From the NCBI RefSeq assembly GCF_025725645.1, contig NZ_CP107007.1, positions 868,001-932,000 on the forward strand: DNA of 64,000 nt, given 5' to 3'. Below are positions 34,746-43,431 of this stretch, in pieces. Within the stretch, counting starts at the first letter, position 1. Every line of letters starts with the position of its first letter. The notes under the pieces were generated by a model. It saw only the letters and a program-made list of their open reading frames with translations, made no database searches and was not told where the DNA came from. The position numbers and the translations under genes were made by a program. This DNA comes from Halomonas sp. GD1P12 (GTDB taxonomy: Bacteria > Pseudomonadota > Gammaproteobacteria > Pseudomonadales > Halomonadaceae).

Positions 34746-35600
34746 CCGGGGCTGATTGCTGATGGTAGAGCCGACGTTTCCCAGGGACTCAATAAAGGCT
34801 AGGCTTGCTTCAATATCCTTTGCATGAATTTCATCCATGATGATATCGATGTAAGGCTTTTTATCGATTAACTGCTCAAATATCAGCTGATAATCGAGCA
34901 AGCCTTTGCCCAGCGGCGCAAACTTTAGGCGATCGTCCTCAACAACGAAGTCTTTGGCGTGAATAACGGCGACTTTGTCGCCCCACTCGGAAATGGCGCT
35001 GCTTAGAATCTCTCGTTGGTTATGGTAATTGTCACTCGTTAATAGATTGACTGGATCGAAAATAATCTGCAGATTGTTCGAAGGCACGGCGTTCACCAAG
35101 CGGCGTACTTTATCAACGCTGTGTAAGGGGTGATTAACGCCAGGCTCTATCCCTACAATAACTCCGAAGTTCTCTGCTTCCAGGACCAGCTCTTTGACGC
35201 TCTCAACCATATCAGCAAAGGCTTTTTCCGTAAAATTTTCTTCGGTGTACACGATCTCAGCGTTTACATTGCCGGTTTCGGTGCCCACAATACTACAACC
35301 GAAATCCCGAGCATATTTCAGGTGCTCCTTGAACAAGGTTAACGCCCGCTGACGCTTTTGCTGGTCAGGGTGGATGATATTAACGTAGCAGCCCAGCACC
35401 GATATTCGCAGACCCTTTTTGCTAAAAGCCGTCTGGATATGGTTAGCCAATCCTGGAGTAATAAATCCCGTTTCAGGGGTAAGGTCGAAGGATTTACCTA
35501 GTGCGAGCTGTACTGTATTAATTTGCCGTGATGACAAGTCGCTGACAAGATCACTCAGTGTCTGTTTAGGCAAATCATGGGCTCTGATACCAATGTTCAT
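34743..35600 (-). CDS. Xylose-isomerase-like TIM-barrel protein of unknown substrate
   Basis: A 285-residue protein of the sugar phosphate isomerase/epimerase (AP endonuclease 2-like) fold. Expected metal ligands can be seen: GIEPGVNHP near residue 150, IIFDPVNLL near 178, VIHAKDF near 210 and IIMDEI near 257. It lies downstream of the TRAP binding-protein gene but beyond a strong terminator, so its expression may be lower or separate. Members isomerise or epimerise keto-sugars; none of the recognised pathway steps here lacks an enzyme that it would obviously supply. Confidence 0.75.
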   Translation of the reverse strand: MNIGIRAHDLPKQTLSDLVSDLSSRQINTVQLALGKSFDLTPETGFITPGLANHIQTAFSKKGLRISVLGCYVNIIHPDQQKRQRALTLFKEHLKYARDFGCSIVGTETGNVNAEIVYTEENFTEKAFADMVESVKELVLEAENFGVIVGIEPGVNHPLHSVDKVRRLVNAVPSNNLQIIFDPVNLLTSDNYHNQREILSSAISEWGDKVAVIHAKDFVVEDDRLKFAPLGKGLLDYQLIFEQLIDKKPYIDIIMDEIHAKDIEASLAFIESLGNVGSTISNQPR

Positions 35601-35641
35601 GATATATCCTTTAAGTAAATCGATTAAAAGTAGGAGTTGGC

Positions 35642-35670
35642 AAAAAAGGCGTAGCCATTAATGCTACGCC
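35642..35670 (-). terminator. Terminator after the GH105-TRAP operon binding protein
   Basis: On the minus strand an 8-bp stem (GGCGTAGC / GCTACGCC, arms 35663-35670 and 35648-35655) with a 7-base loop is followed by six T residues. It lies 20 bases after the binding-protein stop and 40 bases before the next gene. Confidence 0.85.
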
Positions 35671-35689
35671 CATGGTAAATAAAATACTC

Positions 35690-36691
35690 TTACTGAGTGC
35701 TAACTGCTTTTATCTGTTGATAGACTGCGAGCTCTTCCGGCGTACTCTCTAACGTTTCGTAAATAGGTTGAACGGCCTGCTGGAAGGGAGCGATATCCAC
35801 TTCATTAATGGTAACCCCGAACTCATCCTGAATTTGTGTGCGAGCAGTGGTGATTGCTTCTCGCCAATGTTCTACTTGAGACTGGGTCGACTCTTCTAGC
35901 GCTTCCATTACCGCCGTTTGCTGTTCGTCCGATAGTGAGTCTATTACACGGTTGCTAATCAAAATGATGTCGGGAATTCGGGTATGGCCGTCCAGAGTAT
36001 AGTAGTCAACAACCTCACCATGGCGGGCCGCGGTGAGAGCGAACTCGTTGTTTTCAGCACCGTCTAGTACTCCTTGTTGTAGTGCTGTATAGACTTCTTC
36101 TTGAGCCATCACTACCGGTGAGGCGCCCAGCAGCTTCATGGTGTCGATAGCGGTTTGACTTTGCATTACTCGGATTTTTTTACCCGCTAAATCTTCGACC
36201 TGCTCGATGGGCTCGTTGGTCATGTAAAAGTTGCGCTGTCCGGAGTCATACCAGCCAACACCAACGAATCCTTGATCTTGTGTCGATTGATAAACGTCCG
36301 ACATGATCTCTTCATCGTTCATAACGCGATAAAAGTGTTCTTCGTCATCGAACAAGTACGGCATCGAAAAAACATCATAAAGAGGTGAGAAACTGCCCAT
36401 TAGCCCACCGGATACTTTGGTCATATCGACGGCGCCCGCTTGAAGCAGTTCGACGAGCTCGCTTTCGCCGCCTAACTGGCTATCTGGAAAATAGGAGACC
36501 GTGATTGATCCATTGCTCTTCTCCTCTACCAGCTCTCCAAAGAGCGCCAGTGCATCCTTGACTGGTTGCGCATTCTGGGCATAAGCCAGCTTCAGATTGA
36601 TATTTTGCTCCGCTAAGGCGTTCCCGGAGGCGAGTGCAAATATAGTGATCGTGGCGGACAAGATTGTTTTTGGGTAGCGAGATGCGATCAT
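35690..36691 (-). CDS. dctP: TRAP solute-binding protein (DctP family), probable unsaturated RG-I disaccharide binder
   Basis: A 333-residue periplasmic binding protein with a signal peptide ending near ALA-EQN at residue 28. DctP features: MPYLF near 108, KKIRVMQSQTA near 170 with the conserved Arg, and QQGVLDGAENN near 210. It is the last gene of the operon Q-M-GH105-P, 53 bases after the hydrolase. With GH105 next to it the ligand is probably an uronate-containing disaccharide rather than a simple monosaccharide; this is inference from context. Confidence 0.85.
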   Translation of the reverse strand: MIASRYPKTILSATITIFALASGNALAEQNINLKLAYAQNAQPVKDALALFGELVEEKSNGSITVSYFPDSQLGGESELVELLQAGAVDMTKVSGGLMGSFSPLYDVFSMPYLFDDEEHFYRVMNDEEIMSDVYQSTQDQGFVGVGWYDSGQRNFYMTNEPIEQVEDLAGKKIRVMQSQTAIDTMKLLGASPVVMAQEEVYTALQQGVLDGAENNEFALTAARHGEVVDYYTLDGHTRIPDIILISNRVIDSLSDEQQTAVMEALEESTQSQVEHWREAITTARTQIQDEFGVTINEVDIAPFQQAVQPIYETLESTPEELAVYQQIKAVSTQ

Positions 36692-36744
36692 TGTTTACTC
36701 CATATTGGTATTGTTGATATTAATGATGCGTTTAACACACTGAA

Positions 36745-37884
36745 TCAAAGGTATGTCCTCATATACTCGGAAAGGCATAATATAGACATGGCTTGACCGT
36801 ATGGCATTGATGTCAATGGTATTTCTTTATAAAAGTCGAGGCTATCTCCCATGGCTGTTCCAAATGAAACCTGTTCTAGTTCACCTTCAGAATTTATATT
36901 GTCGATAACGCCCCTAACTGCTTTTTCCGCGACGTGAGCGTAACTTTTATCGATATAGCGTAAGCGCACTGCCTTGAGTAAGCCGTAGGCAAAGCCGGCT
37001 GTTGCCGAAGCTTCAAGGTAAGAGTCCGAGTCATTCATCAGGGTGTGCCAAAGACCATTGCCCGCTTGCCATTGGGCAAGCGCTTCAACTTGTGAATTCA
37101 GTACCTGAACGAGGTGACGACGAAACGCATCGTGTTTCGGCAGATCAAGTAGCTCTAAGAAATCAGGAATGACGATAGTTAACCAGCTGTTGCCCCTTGC
37201 CCAAAGTGCATTAGCGTAATTGTGGTTGCCGTCAAACGTCCAGCCATGAAACCAGGCACCGGACTGTTTATCCATCAGATATTGGATATGAATCAGAAAT
37301 TGGTATTTCGCCTCCTCCACATACTCTGGTTTATTCAACAGCTGACCGATCTTGGCAAGAGGCATCACGCTCATCATCAGCGTGTCATCCCAAAGCTGCT
37401 GATGGTTTTCGTTATTATAAACGATATGCTGAAGCCCGCCTTTTTCCGTGCGCGGCATGTCATACATGACCCACTCTGCCCAAGCTTCCAGGTAGGGTAA
37501 CCACTCCCTGTTACCATTTTCTTCATAACGATAGGCAAGAGTCAAAAATGGGCAGACGGTATTTACGTTCTTGGTTGCCAGTGGTTCTGCGAAGCGATCT
37601 TCAAACCACTGATCAATGATGGCGAGCGCCTCTTTATCGGATGTTTGCTCATAATACTTGTACATACCGTAAAGGCCGATACCGTGGGTCCACTCCCAGC
37701 CAGCCCACCCCTTGGTATCGATCGTTCTTCCGTCGTCAAGGTGGAGCAGATATTCACCGGTCTGATCATGTATATTAACCAGGTTATGAATGTTGCTTTT
37801 TATTAAACCGATCAGTTCTCGACGTCCAATAAAATGCTCTTTCTTTCTCAATAATTCGCTGTGTTTTACTTCAAATACTTTCAT
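36745..37884 (-). CDS. GH105 unsaturated rhamnogalacturonyl hydrolase
   Basis: A 379-residue (alpha/alpha)6-barrel enzyme of the YteR/YesR type. GWAGWEWTHGIGLYGMYKYYE near residue 60 and QLWDDTLMMSVMPLAKIG near 160, with the catalytic Asp, are typical. YteR cleaves the unsaturated galacturonyl-rhamnose disaccharide left by rhamnogalacturonan lyases, releasing L-rhamnose and a 4-deoxy-5-keto-uronate. There is no signal peptide, so it acts in the cytoplasm on imported disaccharide. ATG 37884 is preferred: the in-frame GTG five codons upstream is itself part of the GTGGAG ribosome-binding site. Both products have dedicated pathways on either side. Confidence 0.88.
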   Translation of the reverse strand: MKVFEVKHSELLRKKEHFIGRRELIGLIKSNIHNLVNIHDQTGEYLLHLDDGRTIDTKGWAGWEWTHGIGLYGMYKYYEQTSDKEALAIIDQWFEDRFAEPLATKNVNTVCPFLTLAYRYEENGNREWLPYLEAWAEWVMYDMPRTEKGGLQHIVYNNENHQQLWDDTLMMSVMPLAKIGQLLNKPEYVEEAKYQFLIHIQYLMDKQSGAWFHGWTFDGNHNYANALWARGNSWLTIVIPDFLELLDLPKHDAFRRHLVQVLNSQVEALAQWQAGNGLWHTLMNDSDSYLEASATAGFAYGLLKAVRLRYIDKSYAHVAEKAVRGVIDNINSEGELEQVSFGTAMGDSLDFYKEIPLTSMPYGQAMSILCLSEYMRTYL

Positions 37885-37914
37885 TGACGTATGCTCCACT
37901 AATAAGGAATGGCG

Positions 37915-39213
37915 TTATAGACCCATGAGTCTAGGTAGAAATAGTGTGATTTGAGGAATGTAAGTAATCAATAAAAGAATAGCCACGATTACGAAATAGA
38001 AAGGAAGTAGAGGCAGCAGCAGTTTTTCGACTTTTTCTTTAGCAACGCCTGCACCTACGAACAGGCCCGTTCCAACCGGTGGCGTGATGGTGCCGATACA
38101 AAGATTGAATACCATAATAATGCCAAAGTGTACTGGGTCGATGCCGATTTGTGTGGTTATCGGCAATAAAATTGGAGTGAAAATAAGAATGGCTGGGCCT
38201 ATATCTAAAAAGCAGCCGATGACGAGCAACATCAGAGTGATGACCAGTAAGACAATGGTCGGGTTGGCCGAGATTTCTAAAATAGCAGTACTTAATGCAC
38301 CAGGTAGGCCAGTTATTGACATCGCAAATGACATGGCTGCAGAGGCAGCTAAAAGAAACATGATGACGCCAGTCGTCTCGAGTGCTTTTATCAACGCCAT
38401 CATGAAAGAGGAAAAGTTGATAGTCCGGTAAATGCCTATGGTTAGCAACATAGTGTAGAGAACAGAAATCGCAGATGCCTCAACTGCCGTAAAAATGCCC
38501 AGTACGATCCCGCCTATAATAATGAAAATTAATAACAGACTTGGCAGCGCATCGGTAATTATCTTCCTAACCGAGGAGTTATTTAGATCGATATAGTTAG
38601 TATAACCCCGCCCTTTTGCTATCAGGTAGGCGACCAACATGCAGCCTACTCCCCATAGACAGCCAGCAATAAGGCCTCCGGCGAAAAGAGCAGAAATGGA
38701 AGTTCCTCCACTAGCAAGGGCGTAGAGAATAAATGCCGTAGTGGGTGGAATAAGCATTCCGGTCGGGGCCGATGCAATATTGGCGGCTGCCGAGAAAGGA
38801 CGGCTATAGCCTTCTTTTTCGCTCATGGGCACCATGACACCGCCAATCGAAGTAGACGCGGCAATTGCCGAGCCCGAGATGGCGCCAAACATCATATTGC
38901 CAACGATATTTGTATGAGCCAGAGAGCCCGGGATTCTCCCACTGAACAATTTGGCAAAATTGACCAAGCGTAATGCAATCCCACCATGATTCATCAAGAC
39001 ACCTGACAGGATAAAAAAGGGTATGGCAAGTAGCGTAAAGCTATCCAGGCTCGATACCATCTTCTGCGCGGTAGTGAAAATAGCGATTTCCATTGGTAGC
39101 GCCATCAGGATCGTTGCCATCGATGAAACGGCGATACAAATCCCAATAGGTGCGCCGATGAGGAGTAGAACAAAAAACGTCACGATTAATAAAAGACCGG
39201 CATCCAGCATCAT
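37915..39213 (-). CDS. dctM: TRAP transporter large permease subunit (DctM family)
   Basis: A 432-residue polytopic protein with DctM landmarks AIPFFILSGVLMNHGGIA near residue 62, GAISGSAIAASTSIGG near 108 and IGTITPPVGTGLFVGAG near 372. Its ATG overlaps the stop of the Q subunit (TCAT on the plus strand at 39210-39213). It imports the ligand captured by the binding protein encoded two genes downstream. The gene is visibly richer in A and T than the genes of the nitrate or ethanolamine blocks. Confidence 0.9.
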   Translation of the reverse strand: MMLDAGLLLIVTFFVLLLIGAPIGICIAVSSMATILMALPMEIAIFTTAQKMVSSLDSFTLLAIPFFILSGVLMNHGGIALRLVNFAKLFSGRIPGSLAHTNIVGNMMFGAISGSAIAASTSIGGVMVPMSEKEGYSRPFSAAANIASAPTGMLIPPTTAFILYALASGGTSISALFAGGLIAGCLWGVGCMLVAYLIAKGRGYTNYIDLNNSSVRKIITDALPSLLLIFIIIGGIVLGIFTAVEASAISVLYTMLLTIGIYRTINFSSFMMALIKALETTGVIMFLLAASAAMSFAMSITGLPGALSTAILEISANPTIVLLVITLMLLVIGCFLDIGPAILIFTPILLPITTQIGIDPVHFGIIMVFNLCIGTITPPVGTGLFVGAGVAKEKVEKLLLPLLPFYFVIVAILLLITYIPQITLFLPRLMGL

Positions 39214-39701
39214 GGTGTGACACTCCTGGAAGGAACCCTTTTCTTGATGAGGAGGGCACAGTTATTAAGACAGTAAATGATGATCAATACGCCCGAAACG
39301 GGAAGAGATAGATATAAGTACCCCTTGGCAATGTTAAGAAGAGGGTACATCTGCGCCATGCTATTGCTGGTCGCCTTGACTCCGCCATAAATAAGCACGA
39401 TGGCTGCGAATAATATGAAAAGTACTTCCATCAGCACGCTCGAGATGATTCTCCACCGACCGGTAAGGCGGTCGGTTAGTAGTGTCAGGCTAACGTGCTC
39501 TCTTTGTCCAACCACATAGGCAATAGCCAGCATCGAAAGCCATACCAATGAGAATCTCAGTAAGGTTTCAGAAATAGTGCTGGGGTTATTGAGTAAGTAG
39601 CGTGCGATTACTTGCCAGCTGGCCACGCCCACCATGCTTATGAACAGAAGGCAGCATAAGTATTTCAAGGCGAAATCCATAGCGGCATGTATTCTCAACA
39701 T
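39210..39701 (-). CDS. dctQ: TRAP transporter small membrane subunit (DctQ family)
   Basis: A 163-residue protein with four hydrophobic segments (about residues 10-30, 48-66, 85-108 and 128-150). SWQVIARYLLNNPSTISE near residue 28 is the DctQ signature loop. It is the first gene of the TRAP-GH105 operon and lies 85 bases after the porin gene, so both may be transcribed together from the porin promoter. Confidence 0.85.
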   Translation of the reverse strand: MLRIHAAMDFALKYLCCLLFISMVGVASWQVIARYLLNNPSTISETLLRFSLVWLSMLAIAYVVGQREHVSLTLLTDRLTGRWRIISSVLMEVLFILFAAIVLIYGGVKATSNSMAQMYPLLNIAKGYLYLSLPVSGVLIIIYCLNNCALLIKKRVPSRSVTP

Positions 39702-39786
39702 CGCGTTTACCCTACTTTACGAGGAAATAATGGTAGAGCTTGCCAGCCCGGTTAAATCGTGTGGAACACCCTACCTGCGCTTATCT

Positions 39787-40536
39787 TTAAAATTTATATT
39801 GATAGCCCAGTAGCCAAGAGCTATTGCGTTGGCCGGGATCAATGACAGCCTCATCGCTGTTCTGATCGCGCCTTATATAGCCACCAAAAATCGTGTTACT
39901 GGCATTGAGTTGGTTGAAGACCAGAAATTCCTGCTCGAAGTAATCACGATTCCCGGTGCCGAAATCAGGCGACCTATTTTCGTGTTTGAAGTGATAGTGG
40001 GGGTTGTACAGGAACATCCATTGGTCACTTATGTTATAAGTGGCATAAAGGTCGATGCGCCCGGCGCGACCTTCTTCTGCTGTTTCATGGGTAGTTTCAT
40101 GCTCGTAGCGATAACGGCCGGCCAGCCCCCAGCCTTCGCCTTGGTAGCCCAGTCTTACCCCTGCTAAAGCACGTGTCACATTCGACCTGAACTTGGCTCC
40201 TGCTTGGGGCGTCAGTGACCACCGACTGTCGTTATCGAGCTGGAAACGAGGAAAGGAGTAATTAACGAACGCTTCGTCGTGCTTTGGCCAACCGCTTTCA
40301 TGAATATCTTTCTGCCAAAACCAGGATTTCTCGAACATCAGTGAAGAAGTATCTTCAAAGATGCGAGTAATAGCGACCTTGGGTAAGGTGAGTGCGTGGT
40401 CATTGGTTGTATGTTCGAGCTTGGTGGTCAAAATATGCTCGGCAGACCATACAGGTAGGCTCTGTGTCAGCAACGCGCAGGCTGCTGTGAAACCAGCCAC
40501 CCGAGAAAAACGGGCTGAGTGGCGAAATGCGCTCAT
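39787..40536 (-). CDS. kdgM: KdgM-family oligogalacturonate porin
   Basis: A 249-residue outer-membrane protein. A signal peptide ends after VWSA near residue 32, and the mature part shows alternating beta-strand pattern ending in the aromatic C-terminal residue (YQYKF) needed for outer-membrane insertion. KdgM porins pass acidic oligosaccharides from pectin. Its position between the KdgR box and the TRAP operon fits: outer-membrane entry, periplasmic capture, cytoplasmic cleavage. Confidence 0.85.
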   Translation of the reverse strand: MSAFRHSARFSRVAGFTAACALLTQSLPVWSAEHILTTKLEHTTNDHALTLPKVAITRIFEDTSSLMFEKSWFWQKDIHESGWPKHDEAFVNYSFPRFQLDNDSRWSLTPQAGAKFRSNVTRALAGVRLGYQGEGWGLAGRYRYEHETTHETAEEGRAGRIDLYATYNISDQWMFLYNPHYHFKHENRSPDFGTGNRDYFEQEFLVFNQLNASNTIFGGYIRRDQNSDEAVIDPGQRNSSWLLGYQYKF

Positions 40537-40639
40537 GACGACTCCATTGTTGATTTTATTAGGTAATACAGCCCAGTAACAATCAATAATCCTAAGACTG
40601 AGACTGGGGTTCTGTGTAAATGTAACAACGTGCCTATAA

Positions 40640-40660
40640 AAATGAAACGTTGTTTCTTTT
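40640..40660. promoter_or_regulatory. KdgR operator between kdgM and kdgR
   Basis: The 21-bp site has the core TGAAACGTTGTTTC flanked by AAA and TTTT, a near-perfect match to the KdgR consensus of pectin-degrading enterobacteria (AAATGAAACA-N-TGTTTCATTT). It lies about 105 bases upstream of kdgM on one side and 125 bases upstream of kdgR on the other, so it can control both genes, including autoregulation. Confidence 0.85.
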
Positions 40661-40785
40661 ATACTTTAGTCGCTTTCTGGTAACTTTCTCTTTGTTCAGC
40701 TTCACCTTGGGAACTGGCAATTACCATATTTTTGCGTTAAATTCAGAACGATAGTCCAATTTTAATGAAACGAGGTTTGAAGGAT

Positions 40786-41583
40786 ATGGCCGCTTCCCAG
40801 AAGCCCGACAATGTGGCTGCGGTAATGAAGGTTTTTGCAATCCTGGAAGGGCTCGCCGCGCAGCCTAGTATTGGCCTTTCTGAGCTCTCGCAGCGTTCGC
40901 TTACCTCGAAAAGTACGGCCTATCGGTTTTTGCAGACCATGAAAGAGCTGGGCTATGTCTCGCAGGAGGAGGAGTCGGAGAAGTACGCGCTGACCTTCAA
41001 GCTTTTTGAATTAGGTGGGGCGGCTCTTGAGCATGTCGAGCTAATTCCATTGGCTAATGTTGAGATGCGCAAACTTTCAGAGCAGACCCACGAGGCGATC
41101 CACTTGGGAGCCCTGGACGAAGATAGCCAGCATATTGTCTACCTGCACAAATACGACTCGCAGTTCAATTTGTGCATGAATTCCAGGGTGGGGCGCCGAA
41201 GTCCGGTTTATTCAACATCGATGGGCAAGACACTGCTTGCATGGATGGATGACAATAGAGCGCAGGAGATACTTGCCAAAACGCATTTTATTGCAAGAAC
41301 AAGGTACACATTGACCAGTGCACAGCAGGTCCTGGATGAGTTACCCGGCATCCGTCAAGAGGGCGTTGCTGAAGACAGGGAGGAAGCCGAACTGGGCGTT
41401 CGATGCTTGTCGGTTCCGGTGTTTGATCGGTTTGGGCAGGCAATTGCTGCCTTGAGCCTATCGTTTCCCGTAGTACGTTATGAAGAGCAAAAACGCGACG
41501 AGTATATGGCGCTGCTTTTTGACGCAGGGAAGCGAATTTCTTCAGGACTGGGGTTTTACGATTACCCATTCTCTCGTTCTTGA
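40786..41583 (+). CDS. kdgR: IclR-family repressor KdgR
   Basis: A 265-residue regulator matching E. coli KdgR throughout: a winged helix with IGLSELSQRSLTSKSTAYRFLQTM near residues 35-60, EEESEKYALTFKLFELG near 70, IHLGALDEDS near 105 and the closing GLGFYDYPF. KdgR represses pectin genes until 2-keto-3-deoxygluconate binds. Start is uncertain: ATG 40786 with GAGG 10 bases upstream gives a normal N-terminus; ATG 40765 would add seven residues without a site. Confidence 0.93.
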   Translation: MAASQKPDNVAAVMKVFAILEGLAAQPSIGLSELSQRSLTSKSTAYRFLQTMKELGYVSQEEESEKYALTFKLFELGGAALEHVELIPLANVEMRKLSEQTHEAIHLGALDEDSQHIVYLHKYDSQFNLCMNSRVGRRSPVYSTSMGKTLLAWMDDNRAQEILAKTHFIARTRYTLTSAQQVLDELPGIRQEGVAEDREEAELGVRCLSVPVFDRFGQAIAALSLSFPVVRYEEQKRDEYMALLFDAGKRISSGLGFYDYPFSRS

Positions 41584-41601
41584 AAAAGAAAAAGCTCTAA
41601 T

Positions 41602-41632
41602 AGAGGCGCCAAACGAGAAGGTTGGCGCCTCT
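41602..41632. terminator. Bidirectional terminator between kdgR and kduD
   Basis: An 11-bp perfect inverted repeat (AGAGGCGCCAA / TTGGCGCCTCT) around a 9-base loop separates convergent genes. TTTCTC follows on the plus strand, and on the minus strand the downstream sequence is also T-rich. Confidence 0.8.
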
Positions 41633-41639
41633 TTCTCAT

Positions 41640-42401
41640 TTAACGGGCTAGCCACCCTCCATCGACGGCAAGCGTGTGTCCTTGCACGTAATTCGAGGCA
41701 TCCGATGCAAGAAAAACGGCCGCTCCTGCCAAGTCGTCTGGTGTACCCCATTGGCCTGCCGGAATACGGGCTAGAATTTCTTGACTTCGCTGCGGGTCTT
41801 TACGTAGCGCTTCGGTGTTGTTGGTGGCCATGTAGCCGGGCGCAATGGCATTGACATTGATACCCTCGGACGCCCATTCGTTTGCCAATAAGCGTGTCAG
41901 ACCCAGCACGCCGCTTTTGGAAGCAGTATAAGAGGGCACGCGGATGCCACCCTGAAAGGAGAGCATTGATGCAATGTTTATGATTTTACCGCGCTGCTTT
42001 TTTGCAATGCAGGCTCGCGCGAAAGCCTGAGACAGAAAGAAAATACTCTTGAGATTGACATCGAGCACTTCATCCCAATCCTTTTCAGTGAATTCCAGCG
42101 CACTCTCCCGGCGAATGGTGCCCGCATTGTTGATCAGGATGTCGGTTTGGCCAAAGTGCTGCTCTGCCTTCTCTATAATAGAGGGGATGGGAGCGATGCT
42201 CCCAAGTTCTTCCTGAATGGATAAAAACTCTACTCCCAATGCTTCAACCCGCTGGCGGGTGTCGTCCGGCGAACGTCGGTTAACGCCCACAATGTGGCAA
42301 CCTGCGCGAGCCAAACCAAGCGCCATGCCTTGCCCCAATCCTGTATTACAACCAGTGATGATGGCAACCTTGCCACTTAAATCAAAAAGAGTATTGCTCA
42401 T
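41640..42401 (-). CDS. kduD: 2-dehydro-3-deoxy-D-gluconate 5-dehydrogenase
   Basis: A 253-residue classical SDR with TGCNTGLGQGMA at residue 16, NNAGTIRR near 91, the active-site Ser in NIASMLSFQGG near 143 and YTASK near 156. KduD reduces 2,5-diketo-3-deoxygluconate to 2-keto-3-deoxygluconate. It follows kduI by 14 bases on the same strand. KDG kinase and aldolase genes, which would finish the route, are not in the window. Confidence 0.93.
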   Translation of the reverse strand: MSNTLFDLSGKVAIITGCNTGLGQGMALGLARAGCHIVGVNRRSPDDTRQRVEALGVEFLSIQEELGSIAPIPSIIEKAEQHFGQTDILINNAGTIRRESALEFTEKDWDEVLDVNLKSIFFLSQAFARACIAKKQRGKIINIASMLSFQGGIRVPSYTASKSGVLGLTRLLANEWASEGINVNAIAPGYMATNNTEALRKDPQRSQEILARIPAGQWGTPDDLAGAAVFLASDASNYVQGHTLAVDGGWLAR

Positions 42402-42415
42402 GCGGGCTCCCGGTT

Positions 42416-43252
42416 TTAGCGAAGTTCATCCATGGGGATATGATCCATATCGGAGAACGTTTGGTTCTCGCCGGCCATGGCCCAGATAAAGGTATAGCGA
42501 CCGGTGCCGACGCCAGAATGAATCGACCAGCTGGGCGAAAGCGCAACCTGACGATTACGGACCACGAGATGACGCGTTTCCTGAGGTTTGCCCATCATAT
42601 GAAATACGACGCTGTCATCTGCCATGTCGAAATAGAAATAGGCTTCCATCCTGCGCTCATGAGTATGGCAGGGCATGGTATTCCATAGGCTACCTTCTTC
42701 CAAGCGGGTCATGCCCATCAATAGCTGGCAGGTAGGTAGCACATCCGGTACGAAATACTTGTAAATGGTGCGTTCGTTGCTGTTGGCGGCGTTGCCTAGC
42801 GTTTGAGGTGAGGCATCTTCAAGAGTTACTTTCCGGGTAGGGTATTGCTGATGGGCAGGCGTACAGCACATATAAAAAGCGGCCGGGTTATTAGCATCAT
42901 CGCTCTCAAACTGGACATCACGACTCTCTTTGCCGATATAGACCCCTTCATGGGTCGCAACCTCGTAGCGTGTTCCATCCACGGTAATGCTGCCAGGCCC
43001 ACCAATATTGATGGTGCCTAGTTCACGCCGCTCGAGGAAGTAGTCGGTGCCCGTGTGTTGACACATGGATGTCGATATGGCGATCGGACTATCGACCGGC
43101 AGCGCACCGCCTACTATCAATCTATCCAGGTGGCTGTATACGACCGTAAGTTCGCCCTCTTGAAATAATTTTTCAATAAGAAACTGGTTGCGAAGGCTTT
43201 CAGTATCCAGCTGTTTTGCATGCTCGCTATGAATAGCTTCACGAAATTCCAT
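42416..43252 (-). CDS. kduI: 5-keto-4-deoxyuronate isomerase (4-deoxy-L-threo-5-hexosulose-uronate ketol-isomerase)
   Basis: A 278-residue cupin-type zinc isomerase, the same length as E. coli KduI. The metal site is seen in [16 protein letters not shown] near residues 194-208 (two His and a Glu) with the fourth His in [21 protein letters not shown] near 245. It converts the keto-uronate released by GH105 to 2,5-diketo-3-deoxygluconate. First gene of kduI-kduD, with a KdgR box 28 bases before its start. Confidence 0.95.
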   Translation of the reverse strand: MEFREAIHSEHAKQLDTESLRNQFLIEKLFQEGELTVVYSHLDRLIVGGALPVDSPIAISTSMCQHTGTDYFLERRELGTINIGGPGSITVDGTRYEVATHEGVYIGKESRDVQFESDDANNPAAFYMCCTPAHQQYPTRKVTLEDASPQTLGNAANSNERTIYKYFVPDVLPTCQLLMGMTRLEEGSLWNTMPCHTHERRMEAYFYFDMADDSVVFHMMGKPQETRHLVVRNRQVALSPSWSIHSGVGTGRYTFIWAMAGENQTFSDMDHIPMDELR

Positions 43253-43279
43253 ACATTCTCCGAAATGTTGTTCTTAAAA

Positions 43280-43300
43280 AAAAGAAACGACGGTTCATGA
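43280..43300 (-). promoter_or_regulatory. KdgR operator upstream of kduI
   Basis: The site has GAAAC and GGTTC arms (core AGAAACGACGGTTCA) and matches most positions of the KdgR consensus, though less well than the kdgM-kdgR site. It lies 28 bases before the kduI start, where a bound repressor would block transcription of kduI-kduD. Confidence 0.65.
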
Positions 43301-43376
43301 TAGCATCGAGTATGCTTTTTTCAACTTGGCTAACGCCTATTCTTATATACGCCAACTCGCTTTCGCTCTTACAACA

Positions 43377-43416
43377 AAAAAAGCAGCGCCCCTTTTGATT
43401 GGGCGCTGCTTTTTTA
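43377..43416 (-). terminator. Terminator after the OmpR-type regulator gene
   Basis: A 15-bp stem (AAAAAAGCAGCGCCC / GGGCGCTGCTTTTTT) with a 9-base loop lies 16 bases after the regulator stop codon on the minus strand. The T-run is strong on both strands. Confidence 0.9.
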
Positions 43417-43431
43417 TTGATTGATGCCGAT

